This document shows, one piece after another, positions 19,616 through 27,959 of a DNA stretch of 64,000 nucleotides. Within the stretch, counting starts at the first letter, position 1, and each line of letters opens with the position of its first letter. The notes beneath the pieces were generated by a model. The model worked only from the letters and a program-made list of their open reading frames with translations. It ran no database searches and was not told the origin of the DNA. The DNA is from Desulfobacteraceae bacterium Eth-SRB1 (GTDB taxonomy: Bacteria > Desulfobacterota > Desulfobacteria > Desulfobacterales > ETH-SRB1). A program made the position numbers and the translations under genes. The stretch lies in assembly GCA_004193555.1 (NCBI GenBank), contig RPGP01000001.1, positions 1,104,790-1,168,789 of the forward strand, in the 5' to 3' direction.

Positions 19616-19656
19616 TATATAGTGTCTGAATGAAAAGTCCGTTCAGACACTATATA
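19616..19656. promoter_or_regulatory. perfect 15-bp hairpin upstream of argJ
   Basis: TATATAGTGTCTGAA (19616-19630) pairs perfectly with 19642-19656 around an 11-base loop. There is no T tract on the + strand, so it is not a simple terminator. It sits about 70 bases before argJ and may be an operator, an RNA structure or a small interspersed repeat. Confidence 0.6.
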
Positions 19657-19725
19657 GGCTAATAATAAATCTGTGCACCAGGTGTCTGGCGGCTAACATA
19701 TCAACCTTTGGATGAGATAAATACT

Positions 19726-20910
19726 ATGAAAAATATTTTTTGTCCGGGCTTTAAGGCAGCGGGAATCGCTTCAGGGCTTAAAAAAGGTGGTAAAAAGGAT
19801 CTGGGACTTATCTCGTCGGAAATTCCTGCCTGCGTTGCCGGTGTATTTACACAAAACAAAATTAAAGCAGCGCCTGTACTTTTAGACATTGAACGGATTA
19901 AGCAGGGCACATGCCAGGCAGTTGTTGTTAACAGCGGCAATGCGAACTGTTGTACCGGTGAGCAGGGAATACGCGATGCAAAAGCCATGGCCGGCCATAT
20001 TGCTTCTGCGTTAGGCATATCCGAAGAGCATGTGCTCGTAGCTTCAACAGGGGTTATTGGAAACCCGCTGCCGCTATCAAAGATTAAAAAAGCAACCCCC
20101 GGTCTTGTTAAAGCGCTTGCGCCTGAAGGATTTTATGACCTTGCCAAGGCCATAATGACAACCGATACTGTGCCAAAAATAGTTTCAATCCAGGGAGACA
20201 TTGGAGGCAAAACCTTTACAATAACCGGCATAGCCAAAGGCTCCGGCATGATATGTCCTGACATGGCCACAATGCTCTGTTTTATATGCACCGACATTAA
20301 GGCTTCGCCGGATTTTCTTTACAATGCTCTTTATGCCGCAACCATACGATCCTTTAACAGAATCACCATTGACGGCGATATGAGCACTAACGACTCTGTC
20401 TTTATTATGGCAAACGGTGTGTCTGAAGTGGTTGTCCAAAGCTCCACACAAAACAGTTCATTTCAAAAGGCCCTCGATGAGGTCATGATCAGCCTTGCAA
20501 AAAAAATTGTAAAAGACGGAGAGGGGGCCACAAAAATGGTCGAAATCACTGTAAAGGGAGCTCTTACTGATAACGATGCGCATAAGGTTGCAATGACTAT
20601 CGCCAACTCAAACCTTGTAAAAACAGCATTTTTCGGTGAAGATGCCAACTGGGGGAGAATTCTTGGCGCGGCAGGCAGAGCAAACGCTCTGTTTGATCCG
20701 GAGAGAGTAGATCTGTTTTTTGATGATGTGTTGATGGTAAAAGACAGCATTGGGTGCGGGAAAAGAGCTGATGCTAAAGCAACAAAGGTTCTTAAAAAGC
20801 CTGAGTTTACAGTAACTATTGATTTGCATGCAGGCATGGGATGCTCTTCGGTATTGACATGTGATTTTTCCATTGACTACGTTAAAATTAATGCTGATTA
20901 CAGATCTTAG
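19726..20910 (+). CDS. argJ: glutamate N-acetyltransferase / amino-acid acetyltransferase
   Basis: Transfers acetyl from N-acetylornithine to glutamate, closing the arginine acetyl cycle, and often also makes N-acetylglutamate. ATG 19726 (MKNIFCPGF) is preferred over 19708 because GGATGAGAT lies upstream of it; about 394 aa. The self-cleavage block is KGSGMICPDMATMLCF, with the nucleophilic Thr of ATM. Other blocks are VNSGNANCCTGEQG and FGEDANWGRILGAAG. It is far from the other arg genes (37.5-43.6 kb). ArgJ explains why no argA/argE is needed. Confidence 0.95.
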   Translation: MKNIFCPGFKAAGIASGLKKGGKKDLGLISSEIPACVAGVFTQNKIKAAPVLLDIERIKQGTCQAVVVNSGNANCCTGEQGIRDAKAMAGHIASALGISEEHVLVASTGVIGNPLPLSKIKKATPGLVKALAPEGFYDLAKAIMTTDTVPKIVSIQGDIGGKTFTITGIAKGSGMICPDMATMLCFICTDIKASPDFLYNALYAATIRSFNRITIDGDMSTNDSVFIMANGVSEVVVQSSTQNSSFQKALDEVMISLAKKIVKDGEGATKMVEITVKGALTDNDAHKVAMTIANSNLVKTAFFGEDANWGRILGAAGRANALFDPERVDLFFDDVLMVKDSIGCGKRADAKATKVLKKPEFTVTIDLHAGMGCSSVLTCDFSIDYVKINADYRS

Positions 20911-21179
20911 AGTTTATGTTGGGTTTCGCTTTACTCCTGCCAGAGATGAATCTTCGACAACCCAACCCGCTTATCCATTCAGCCACAGATTCACATAGAT
21001 AAACACAGATAGGTTTAAACACAAAGAAATTATAGAACATTAAGAATTGCATTATAATCTTGGTAGCTTTGCAGCTTCTTCTGCTCCACCGAGCAAATTA
21101 CCGAGCAGGCCGAGAAAAACAAAAAAATTCTTGAGTTTTGCAAAGGTTTCATTGAACCTGTGAACGGAGACCCTGTTTT

Positions 21180-22748
21180 ATGTCAGAAAACGTCCGTGTT
21201 ACAAAGGCTGCTGGTGTTGTAGGCGCAGCAACTTTAATCAGCCGTATTTTTGGCTTTATCAGAGATGTCGTTATTGCCTGGTTTTTCGGAGCAGGGCTTG
21301 CCGCAGATGCTTTTTTTGTAGCTTTTAGAATCCCAAACCTGTTAAGAAGGCTTTTTGCTGAAGGATCATTAAGCATTGCATTTATTCCGGTATTTAGCGA
21401 ATATCTTGCAAGCAAAGGAAAAGCAGAGGCTTTCAGCCTGGCAAGGTCTGCCATAAGGTTTCTCTCTGTTTTGCTTGTTTTTGTAGCCATTGCCGGCATA
21501 TTGCTTGCGCCGCTCATCGTGCGCATCATAGCGCCGGGATTTATCGACTCGCCAGAAAAGTTTTCATTAACAATTACCCTGACACGGATAATATTTCCTT
21601 ATATTTTCTTTATCTGCCTTGTGGCCCTCTGCATGGGCATTCTTAATGTTCTTGGGCATTTTGCAGCGCCGGCCTTTGCCCCTGTTCTGTTGAATCTCGC
21701 GATGATATGCTCTGTTTTTCTTATTTCGCCATACATGGCTGATCCTGTGACAGGCCTGGCTATAGGTGTTTTAATAGGAGGTGTTCTCCAACTTGCGTTT
21801 CAGATGCCGTTTCTAATAAAAAAAGGATTCTATTTCTGGCAAAAAACTAAAATTTATCATCCCGGACTGAAAAAAATAGGCATATTGATGCTTCCCACCA
21901 TATTCGGAGCGGCAGTCTATCAGATTAATATCCTGGTCGGAACCCTTCTTGCTTCTTTGCTGCCTGAAGGAAGTGTTTCATATCTGTATTATGCTGACAG
22001 GCTTGTGCAGTTTCCTCTCGGCATCTTTGCCATAGCCATTGCAACCGCTGTTTTGCCGAGCCTGTCGAGACAGGCGGCAATAAATGATTTTGAAGGGGTC
22101 AGGGATACTTTTGGGCATGCGATGAAACTGGTATTTTTTATTACCGTTCCCGCTATGGCAGGTCTTATTGTTTTAAGAGCACCTATTGTTGCCCTTTTAT
22201 TTAAAAGGGGGGCGTTTGATGCCGAAGCCGTACGATTGACTGCATCTGCGCTTTTATATTATGGTATAGGTCTATGGGCTTTTTCAGGTGTGAGGATAGT
22301 TGTCTCTACATTTTATGCCCTGCAGGACACAAAAACTCCTGTGAAAATCGCCGTAATATCAATCAGCGCCAATATACTGCTGGGGATCATTCTTATGGGG
22401 CCCCTTGCCCACGGCGGTCTTGCCCTTTCCACATCCCTTGCTTCAATGCTGAACCTTGGACTTCTTATACGGGCATTAAAAATAAAGCTTAGTCACCTCG
22501 GAATGAAAAACATTATGGAATCTGCTTGCAAAACCGTCTTATGTTCCGCGATAATGGGGGTGATTGTATGGGGTGTTGCTTTGTTAATTATTCCGTCAGA
22601 AGATGGATCTTTTTCCGGTCTTTTCTTTGGAATTATGGTAAGCATCATAATCGGTGTTGTCCTATATGGATCTTTTTCCTTTTTAATTAAGAGCCCTGAG
22701 CTGGAAAGAGTTCAGGCTGTGATTATGAAGGGAATATGTAAGAGGTGA
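21180..22748 (+). CDS. murJ: lipid II flippase
   Basis: A 522-aa inner-membrane MOP-superfamily protein with about 14 membrane segments. The family pattern is clear: AATLISRIFGFIRDVVIAWFFGAG at the N terminus, FRIPNLLRRLFAEGSLSIAFIPVF, and ADRLVQFPLGIFAIAIATAVLPSLSR in the middle. It flips undecaprenyl-linked peptidoglycan precursor to the periplasm. Its TGA is overlapped by the GTG start of the ftsB-like gene, so cell-wall and division genes are coupled. Confidence 0.95.
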   Translation: MSENVRVTKAAGVVGAATLISRIFGFIRDVVIAWFFGAGLAADAFFVAFRIPNLLRRLFAEGSLSIAFIPVFSEYLASKGKAEAFSLARSAIRFLSVLLVFVAIAGILLAPLIVRIIAPGFIDSPEKFSLTITLTRIIFPYIFFICLVALCMGILNVLGHFAAPAFAPVLLNLAMICSVFLISPYMADPVTGLAIGVLIGGVLQLAFQMPFLIKKGFYFWQKTKIYHPGLKKIGILMLPTIFGAAVYQINILVGTLLASLLPEGSVSYLYYADRLVQFPLGIFAIAIATAVLPSLSRQAAINDFEGVRDTFGHAMKLVFFITVPAMAGLIVLRAPIVALLFKRGAFDAEAVRLTASALLYYGIGLWAFSGVRIVVSTFYALQDTKTPVKIAVISISANILLGIILMGPLAHGGLALSTSLASMLNLGLLIRALKIKLSHLGMKNIMESACKTVLCSAIMGVIVWGVALLIIPSEDGSFSGLFFGIMVSIIIGVVLYGSFSFLIKSPELERVQAVIMKGICKR

Positions 22749-23050
22749 CCACAAAACAAAATATCATATTATCTCTAATAATACTGGCCTTGTTTTGCCT
22801 GGGCCTGCTTATTATATTTAGCGATTACGGGTTTGTTGATTACAGCCGGTTAAAAAAAGAGAGGGCCGGGTTGATTGAAAAAAACATAAGCCTTACCCGG
22901 GAGAACCTTTCCATGTCCCGTGAAATAGACAGGTTGAAAAATGACCCCAAATATGTTGAAAATGTGGTAAGAAAGGAATTGGGTGTGATTGGCAAAGATG
23001 AGGTGATAATTAAACTCAAGAAAAACCAGGACGGCAATAATGACAAATAG
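22745..23050 (+). CDS. FtsB/DivIC-type septum formation initiator
   Basis: A 101-aa single-pass protein with a short cytoplasmic N terminus, one transmembrane segment (about residues 6-27) and a coiled coil (about 35-68) ending in NDPKYVENVVRKELGVIGKDEV, the typical end of DivIC/FtsB proteins. It starts with GTG at 22745, overlapping the murJ stop. It would bridge FtsL and FtsQ in the divisome. FtsB versus FtsL is judged by the conserved C-terminal RKELG motif. Confidence 0.88.
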   Translation: MTTKQNIILSLIILALFCLGLLIIFSDYGFVDYSRLKKERAGLIEKNISLTRENLSMSREIDRLKNDPKYVENVVRKELGVIGKDEVIIKLKKNQDGNNDK

Positions 23051-23327
23051 TCCTGGGTTCTATACAAAAACCATGGCAAAGGTTTATGCTGACCAGGGTT
23101 ATTTTGCAAAGGCAGCCGAGATCTACAGACACCTTTTAAAGCAAGATCCTGAAAGGCAGGACATTGTTGAAGCGCTTGCCGAAATTGAAATAAAACTTTC
23201 TGAAAAGGCGCCGGATAAGCTTGTCTTGCTGTTTGGTGAGTGGATTGATCTTGCTGTGAAGTATAACAGCTTGCAAAAGCTTAAAAAAATCAAAGGCGCA
23301 TCACATAAAGTGCCTAAAGTGAGCTAA
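23040..23327 (+). CDS. short TPR-like protein whose end runs into a repeat
   Basis: A 95-aa helical protein with one clear TPR-like unit (MAKVYADQGYFAKAAEIYRH, then LLKQDPERQDIVEALAEIE). It overlaps the ftsB-like gene by 11 bases. The last residues (SHKVPKVS) and the stop codon are encoded by the first array unit of the repeat that starts near 23305, so the original C terminus was probably different. Likely a protein-interaction factor; role in division is inferred from coupling only. Confidence 0.75.
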   Translation: MTNSPGFYTKTMAKVYADQGYFAKAAEIYRHLLKQDPERQDIVEALAEIEIKLSEKAPDKLVLLFGEWIDLAVKYNSLQKLKKIKGASHKVPKVS

Positions 23328-23534
23328 AGTGCCTAAAGTTGTGGTACGCCTTCGGCGTGTTAGAGATTTTCGGGGCTTGATTATAAGTTCAGACCCGCCG
23401 TGCTCGCGCCCGTCGCGGCAGGTAGAAACAAATTGAGCAAAGTTATTATAGTGAAAAAAATAAAACAGGCAGCGCCAAAGGCGCATTCCTTAACTTTAGG
23501 CACTTTAATATACTTTAGCTCACTTTAGGCACTT
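23305..23534. repeat. TAAAGTGCC-array element, copy 3
   Basis: Left array AAAGTGCCTAAAGTGAGC..., right array TTTAGGCACTTTAATATAC... . The interior of about 170 bases begins GTACGCCTTCGGCGTGTTAG and closely matches the interior of copy 7 at 49830-50005, so these two are a subfamily. The left array supplies the stop of the TPR-like gene. Confidence 0.85.
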
Positions 23535-23590
23535 ATGTCCGCACCGAAGGTGCGCTAACTTCTAACTTATAATTTGCAGGAGGTAAGGTC

Positions 23591-24076
23591 ATGACAACAA
23601 TAATGCGGAGAAAAAAGTTTTTGGCTTGCCTGTGTATTACGGCTGCTTTTTTCCTCTTAACTGCCGGATGTGCGGGCTTTAAATCAAAAAAAGGCGGTTC
23701 AGCATCCCAGACAACGACCCAGAAAGACAAAGGCCCTTCCCCATTATACTATGATTTTGGAGATGTGCTTATTCCCCATGAATTAAAAGTCATCAAAAAG
23801 TCATCCTTTGTTTACAGAACTCCCGGTTTTTCAGCAGGTGTTCTGGTATTAAGCGGCAGGGTTGAAGTAAGTTCACTTATCGCTTTTTTTGAAAACAACA
23901 TGGCTAAAGATAACTGGAGGACTATCAGCTCATTTAAGTCACCGCGGACAATCATGGTGTTTCAGAAGGAAAACAGGTGGTGTGTTATCAATATCACTGA
24001 AAAAGAATTTAACACGCATGTTGAGATATGGGTGGCGCCGACAATAAATGAAGCTGAATCAGGATTATTAAAGTAA
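23591..24076 (+). CDS. outer-membrane/periplasmic lipoprotein of unknown function
   Basis: A 161-aa protein with a basic N terminus, a hydrophobic core and a lipobox LTAGC (Cys about residue 27), so it should be lipid-anchored. The mature part has a low-complexity Gln/Thr linker, then a compact domain containing PHELKVIKKSSFVYRTPGF and VEVSSLIAFFENNMAKDNWR, resembling a small lipoprotein domain common in Desulfobacterota. Strong ribosome-binding site AGGAGG. It is flanked on both sides by array elements. No catalytic motif. Confidence 0.8.
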   Translation: MTTIMRRKKFLACLCITAAFFLLTAGCAGFKSKKGGSASQTTTQKDKGPSPLYYDFGDVLIPHELKVIKKSSFVYRTPGFSAGVLVLSGRVEVSSLIAFFENNMAKDNWRTISSFKSPRTIMVFQKENRWCVINITEKEFNTHVEIWVAPTINEAESGLLK

Positions 24077-24153
24077 TCGTAATTAGGCATCCTTCAAAAT
24101 AGGTCAAAAGTAGTTGACACTTTTTTTAACTTGTACGATCACAAAAGAAATTA

Positions 24154-24300
24154 CAAGTGCCTAAAGTGAGCTAAAGTGCCTAAAATGCCTAAGGTTAAGG
24201 AATACACCTTCGGTGCTGCCAATTTTATATGAATTAATGGAGCAAAGCGACTCCTTAACTTTAGGCACTTTAATATACTTTAGCTCACTTTAGACACTTC
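24154..24300. repeat. TAAAGTGCC-array element, copy 4
   Basis: Left array AAGTGCCTAAAGTGAGC..., centre ATGGAGCAAAGCGACTCC, right array AACTTTAGGCACTTTAATAT... . It lies between the lipoprotein gene and coaBC; the remainder of that 296-base spacer holds nothing recognisable. Confidence 0.8.
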
Positions 24301-24372
24301 AAACGCTATCTTACTTTATTTTTTGGACAAAGTGCGAATTATCTCTAAAAAAAATAAACTGACAAATGAAGA

Positions 24373-25599
24373 ATGTCCATAATTATTATGCATGACTGTA
24401 TAAAAAATAAAAATATCGTTCTTGGCGTATGCGGTGGTATAGCAGCATATAAGAGTGTGGAATTACTAAGACTTCTTAAAAAGTACGGAGCAAATGTCAG
24501 GGTAATAATGACCCAAAGCGCTCGGGAATTTGTCGGACAGCTTACCTTTGAAGCATTGTCAGGCCAGCCGGTATGTACGAGCATTTTTGAAGAAAATGAT
24601 TATGTTTCCATCAGGCACATTGATTGGGCAAGGGAAGCGGATGCAGTAGTGATCGCTCCTGCAACAGCAAATATTACAGGCAAGCTGGCCAACGGCATAG
24701 CTGATGACATGCTGAGCACCTTCATGCTTGCCGTAAAATCTCCCGTGATATTTTGCCCATCCATGAATGCCAATATGTATGAAAGTAAGGCGGTTCAGAG
24801 AAATCTTGAGACACTCAGGGCTGACGGTTATTTTATTATGGAGCCGGGGACAGGTAAATTGGCTTGCGGCACAGCCGGCCCTGGCCGTCTTCCTGAACCT
24901 GCGGATATATTTGACAGGATTTTAAGCTCTCTTATGCCAAAAGATTTAAAAGGGAAAAGGGTCCTTGTAACAGCAGGGCCAACCATGGAACTTATCGATC
25001 CTGTGAGATTTATAAGCAATCCGTCTTCAGGGAAAATGGGCTACAGCATTGCGAGGGCAGCGGAACATAGAGGGGGCAAGGTTGTCTTGATTACAGGGCC
25101 TGTAAATCTTTCGGACCCTCTTAATGTAAATATGATATATGTTCGAACAGCTAAAGAAATGGCGTCTGCCGTGTTTAAACACATGAAACGTTCTGACATT
25201 ATAATAAAAGCAGCGGCTGTTTCCGATTACAGACCTGTTAGATCTTCGAAACAAAAGATAAAAAAGAAAAAAGATGAAATTGTTTTAGCGCTGCAAAAAA
25301 ACCAGGATATCTTAAAGGAGCTGGGCAGAAAAAAAGGAAACCGGATTCTTGCGGGTTTTGCAGCAGAAACTGAAAACCTTGAAAAAAACGCAAGAAAAAA
25401 ATTAGCGGAAAAAAACCTTGATATTATTGCCGGAAACATTGTTGGCAGTCCGTCTTCAGGCTTTGGAACAGATACGAACAAGGTAACACTGTTTTATAGA
25501 GACGGTTCAAAAGAGTCTCTTCCCAAAATGGAGAAAGATGCTCTGGCACATATACTTTTAGATCGAATCGTAGAAGGAATGGTGTCACATCTTGATTAG
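24373..25599 (+). CDS. coaBC: bifunctional phosphopantothenoylcysteine decarboxylase / phosphopantothenate-cysteine ligase
   Basis: Two steps of coenzyme A synthesis in one 408-aa protein. The N-terminal flavin-dependent CoaC half (LGVCGGIAAYKSVELLR, with APATANITGKLANGIADD and the substrate motif MNANMY) is followed from about residue 190 by the CoaB half (VTAGPTMELIDPVRFISNPSSGKMGY, then GFAAETEN). Start at 24373 or the ATG at 24388 are both possible. The last six codons lie inside the left arm of a 21-bp inverted repeat around the next gene. Confidence 0.95.
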   Translation: MSIIIMHDCIKNKNIVLGVCGGIAAYKSVELLRLLKKYGANVRVIMTQSAREFVGQLTFEALSGQPVCTSIFEENDYVSIRHIDWAREADAVVIAPATANITGKLANGIADDMLSTFMLAVKSPVIFCPSMNANMYESKAVQRNLETLRADGYFIMEPGTGKLACGTAGPGRLPEPADIFDRILSSLMPKDLKGKRVLVTAGPTMELIDPVRFISNPSSGKMGYSIARAAEHRGGKVVLITGPVNLSDPLNVNMIYVRTAKEMASAVFKHMKRSDIIIKAAAVSDYRPVRSSKQKIKKKKDEIVLALQKNQDILKELGRKKGNRILAGFAAETENLEKNARKKLAEKNLDIIAGNIVGSPSSGFGTDTNKVTLFYRDGSKESLPKMEKDALAHILLDRIVEGMVSHLD

Positions 25600-26612
25600 C
25601 ATATTAATTGACATCTGTTTGTGCAGATGCTATTGAAAAGACATGTCAAGACCATGGAGAATTGAGTTTAAAGGCGCCCTGTATCATGTTCTTTCACGGG
25701 GGAACGAACAGAAGGATATATTTTTGGATGATGAGGACCGGAACTGTTTTATTTCCATTATGGGTAAAATGTCAGATCGCTTTGATGTGGATATTTTTGC
25801 CTATGTATTAATGGATAACCATTACCATATTCTTCTTCGAACAAACAATCCCAACCTTTCAAAGGCAATGCAGTGGCTGGGAGTCACTTATACAAGACGT
25901 TTTAATAACCGCCATGCCCGCAGCGGTCATCTGTTTCAGGGCAGGTTTAAAAGTCTTATCGTAGAAAATGATGCTTACCTTGTCCGTTTATCATGCTATA
26001 TTCATCGCAATCCATTAAGAGCTGGTATCGTTAAACGACTTATTGATCATAAGTGGAGCAGTTATCCGGTATACGCCTATAATCGAAAGTATCCCGAATG
26101 GTTGAAAACAGACACTGTTTTATTGCAGTTCGGTACAGACAATCCGCAATTATCCTATCGGGAAAAAGTGCAGAGATATTCAAAAGAGGAAGCATCTCTG
26201 CTTGAAGAGCTGCGCTATGGTCTATTTTTTGGGACAGCCGGATTTGCCGATAGACTGAAATCCAGATTTTTAGAAGAAGTCCACCCGGAACTGTCTCAAC
26301 AGACAATGCTGCTTAAGAAGCATGAGCCTGAAAAACTACTGCAAGGCTTATCCGATGTTTTAGGATGTGACCTTGAATCATTCAGGAAGTCTTTAAGGAT
26401 ACCGGAAAAAGATAAGCCGGCCAGAGATCTGATGATATATTTTTTGTGGCAAACAGGACTTTTTACAAACCAGAAGATATCCGAGCTGTTCGGACTGTCA
26501 TATTCATCCATTAGCAGACGAGTTGGTATTTTCAGAGAAAAACTTAATATCGATAAAACCTTTAAAAAGAAATATGATGAGATAAGTGCGTTAATCAAGA
26601 TGTGACACCATT
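25578..26612. mobile_element. RAYT unit bracketed by a perfect 21-bp inverted repeat
   Basis: Bases 25578-25598 (AATGGTGTCACATCTTGATT plus A) are the exact reverse complement of 26592-26612. The left arm covers the end of coaBC, and the right arm covers the final codons and stop of the transposase gene. Known RAYT units are flanked by REP palindromes rather than perfect terminal repeats, so this bracket is unusual. Confidence 0.75.
25643..26605 (+). CDS. REP-associated tyrosine transposase (Y1/TnpA_REP family)
   Basis: A 320-aa HUH single-strand transposase. The N-terminal Y1 domain shows the HUH motif HYHILL in MDNHYHILLRTN (about residues 52-63) and FQGRFKSLIVENDAYLVRLSCYIHRNPLRAGI, with the family's catalytic Tyr region YLVRLSCYIHRN. 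The C-terminal extension (about 215-320) ends in a helix-turn-helix ISELFGLSYSSISRRVG, the DnaA-like extension common in this subfamily. Such enzymes mobilise short REP palindromes. The gene appears intact. The substrate elements here are unknown. Confidence 0.92.
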   Translation: MSRPWRIEFKGALYHVLSRGNEQKDIFLDDEDRNCFISIMGKMSDRFDVDIFAYVLMDNHYHILLRTNNPNLSKAMQWLGVTYTRRFNNRHARSGHLFQGRFKSLIVENDAYLVRLSCYIHRNPLRAGIVKRLIDHKWSSYPVYAYNRKYPEWLKTDTVLLQFGTDNPQLSYREKVQRYSKEEASLLEELRYGLFFGTAGFADRLKSRFLEEVHPELSQQTMLLKKHEPEKLLQGLSDVLGCDLESFRKSLRIPEKDKPARDLMIYFLWQTGLFTNQKISELFGLSYSSISRRVGIFREKLNIDKTFKKKYDEISALIKM

Positions 26613-26684
26613 TGCTCCCGGTGAAGCAAAGCGTTCGGCAGGGCAGAAATAGGCAACTACGATACATATTGGAACTGAAGAGCA

Positions 26685-27824
26685 ATGGAACTGACAGCTT
26701 CAACTTTCGCTTTAGTGAAGGAATTGAGTGATTTCTCCTACGAGTTGTCCGCTTTGGACCGCGTTTGGAATATCTTGTTTCCGGACAATGGGAAAAAATG
26801 GAATCACCTGCATGTCAACAAGTACAAGCACACTTTCTATATCACTCATGTCGGCAGTGGTGGTGGCAGCCTGGAGGTCAAACCGAAAAAGAGCGTGCGA
26901 GCAATGGACTCAATGGGAGCCTTTTCTTACTCCATTGAAAACCATGGTCAACTGGCAACGGTATGGGAACCACTAATCGCATCCGCGCGAAAATGGCTGA
27001 AAGTTGCCCGGAAAGACTGGATAAAGGCCAACAAACGAATTCAGGTCGAGTACCCGTTACGTCACAGATACGGTGTTGCACCCAATGCTCTCATACGCGC
27101 CTCTCTCCCTGGTATTTACCGCATAGATAAGGAACTGGGCAAGGACAGGACCTGGAAGCTGGTGCGTCTAATCGAAGATGGCTTTTTCTTTAAAGCGGAG
27201 AACACAGAAGTCTCGTCCATGACGGCATCTGATTATTTTCAGTATTGCAAAGTCGCCTATATAGCCGGGAAGCGTAAAGAGGAGACAATCGATGAATCTT
27301 TGTCCGGTCGAGAGATGTATAGCCGATATGCCGACGGCCGGCACGAAGGGCTTCTCGACATAGATCCAGCTTCCGAGCAGGAGTTTGCCGATTGGATCGA
27401 CGGCAAGCATCCAAAAAGAAGTAGTGGTGGGCACCCGTGGGAGATTAAGCGAGGGGGCAACACAACACACATAGACCTTGCCGTTTCGCGCCCGTCCTAC
27501 CGGCAAGAGGGTTTCAAGGTTGAGCTGCGAGGCGAATCTATCGGCAGAATGGTGGAGACGATACGCATGTTCCTGGCGATCCACGAGGCCGGGCTTCCCA
27601 TTTCTATCGCCAATCCGGAGGGTGTCCGCAAACGGCTTCTTGCTCAAGACAACATCGGAATCATTCCGTCTTACGCCTTGCTGCACAGGGCTAACCAGCA
27701 TTTCAGTCAGGATGAAGACGTGTTCGACGTCATGTACTACGATGATCTTGGCCGCTTCAAGCGCCGGATTACCCCTTTCGTTACATGGGAACCGTTGCCC
27801 ATCCTTAAACCAAGAAACGCCTGA
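26685..27824 (+). CDS. unrecognised 379-aa accessory protein
   Basis: I do not recognise this protein. It is soluble with no signal or membrane segment. A C-terminal block GGHPWEIKRGGNTTHIDLAV, followed by VETIRMFLAIHEAGLPISI, looks like a compact alpha/beta domain that could bind a ligand or nucleic acid. The N-terminal half is rich in Trp and charged residues. Base composition is more GC-rich than its neighbours, which suggests recent acquisition. A stem-loop follows the stop directly. It lies between a transposase and toxin-antitoxin debris, so a defence, toxin or phage-related role is possible but unproven. Confidence 0.7.
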   Translation: MELTASTFALVKELSDFSYELSALDRVWNILFPDNGKKWNHLHVNKYKHTFYITHVGSGGGSLEVKPKKSVRAMDSMGAFSYSIENHGQLATVWEPLIASARKWLKVARKDWIKANKRIQVEYPLRHRYGVAPNALIRASLPGIYRIDKELGKDRTWKLVRLIEDGFFFKAENTEVSSMTASDYFQYCKVAYIAGKRKEETIDESLSGREMYSRYADGRHEGLLDIDPASEQEFADWIDGKHPKRSSGGHPWEIKRGGNTTHIDLAVSRPSYRQEGFKVELRGESIGRMVETIRMFLAIHEAGLPISIANPEGVRKRLLAQDNIGIIPSYALLHRANQHFSQDEDVFDVMYYDDLGRFKRRITPFVTWEPLPILKPRNA

Positions 27825-27842
27825 ATAGGGGCGAAGCCCCTA
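27825..27842 (+). terminator. stem-loop directly after the 379-aa gene
   Basis: ATAGGGGC-GAA-GCCCCTAT forms an 8-bp GC-rich stem immediately after the stop codon, and a second small hairpin (GTTGCTTCTAAAGCAAC) follows at about 27852-27868. There is no long T tract, so termination efficiency is uncertain. Confidence 0.55.
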
Positions 27843-27959
27843 TATCAAAAGGTTGCTTCTAAAGCAACTTGTTGCATTCAAGGATTTAGTTAGCTTCATG
27901 GACATAGTCAGGCCATCAACAATCAACATCTTCTATTTTTTGCTGATTGACTAATGATG

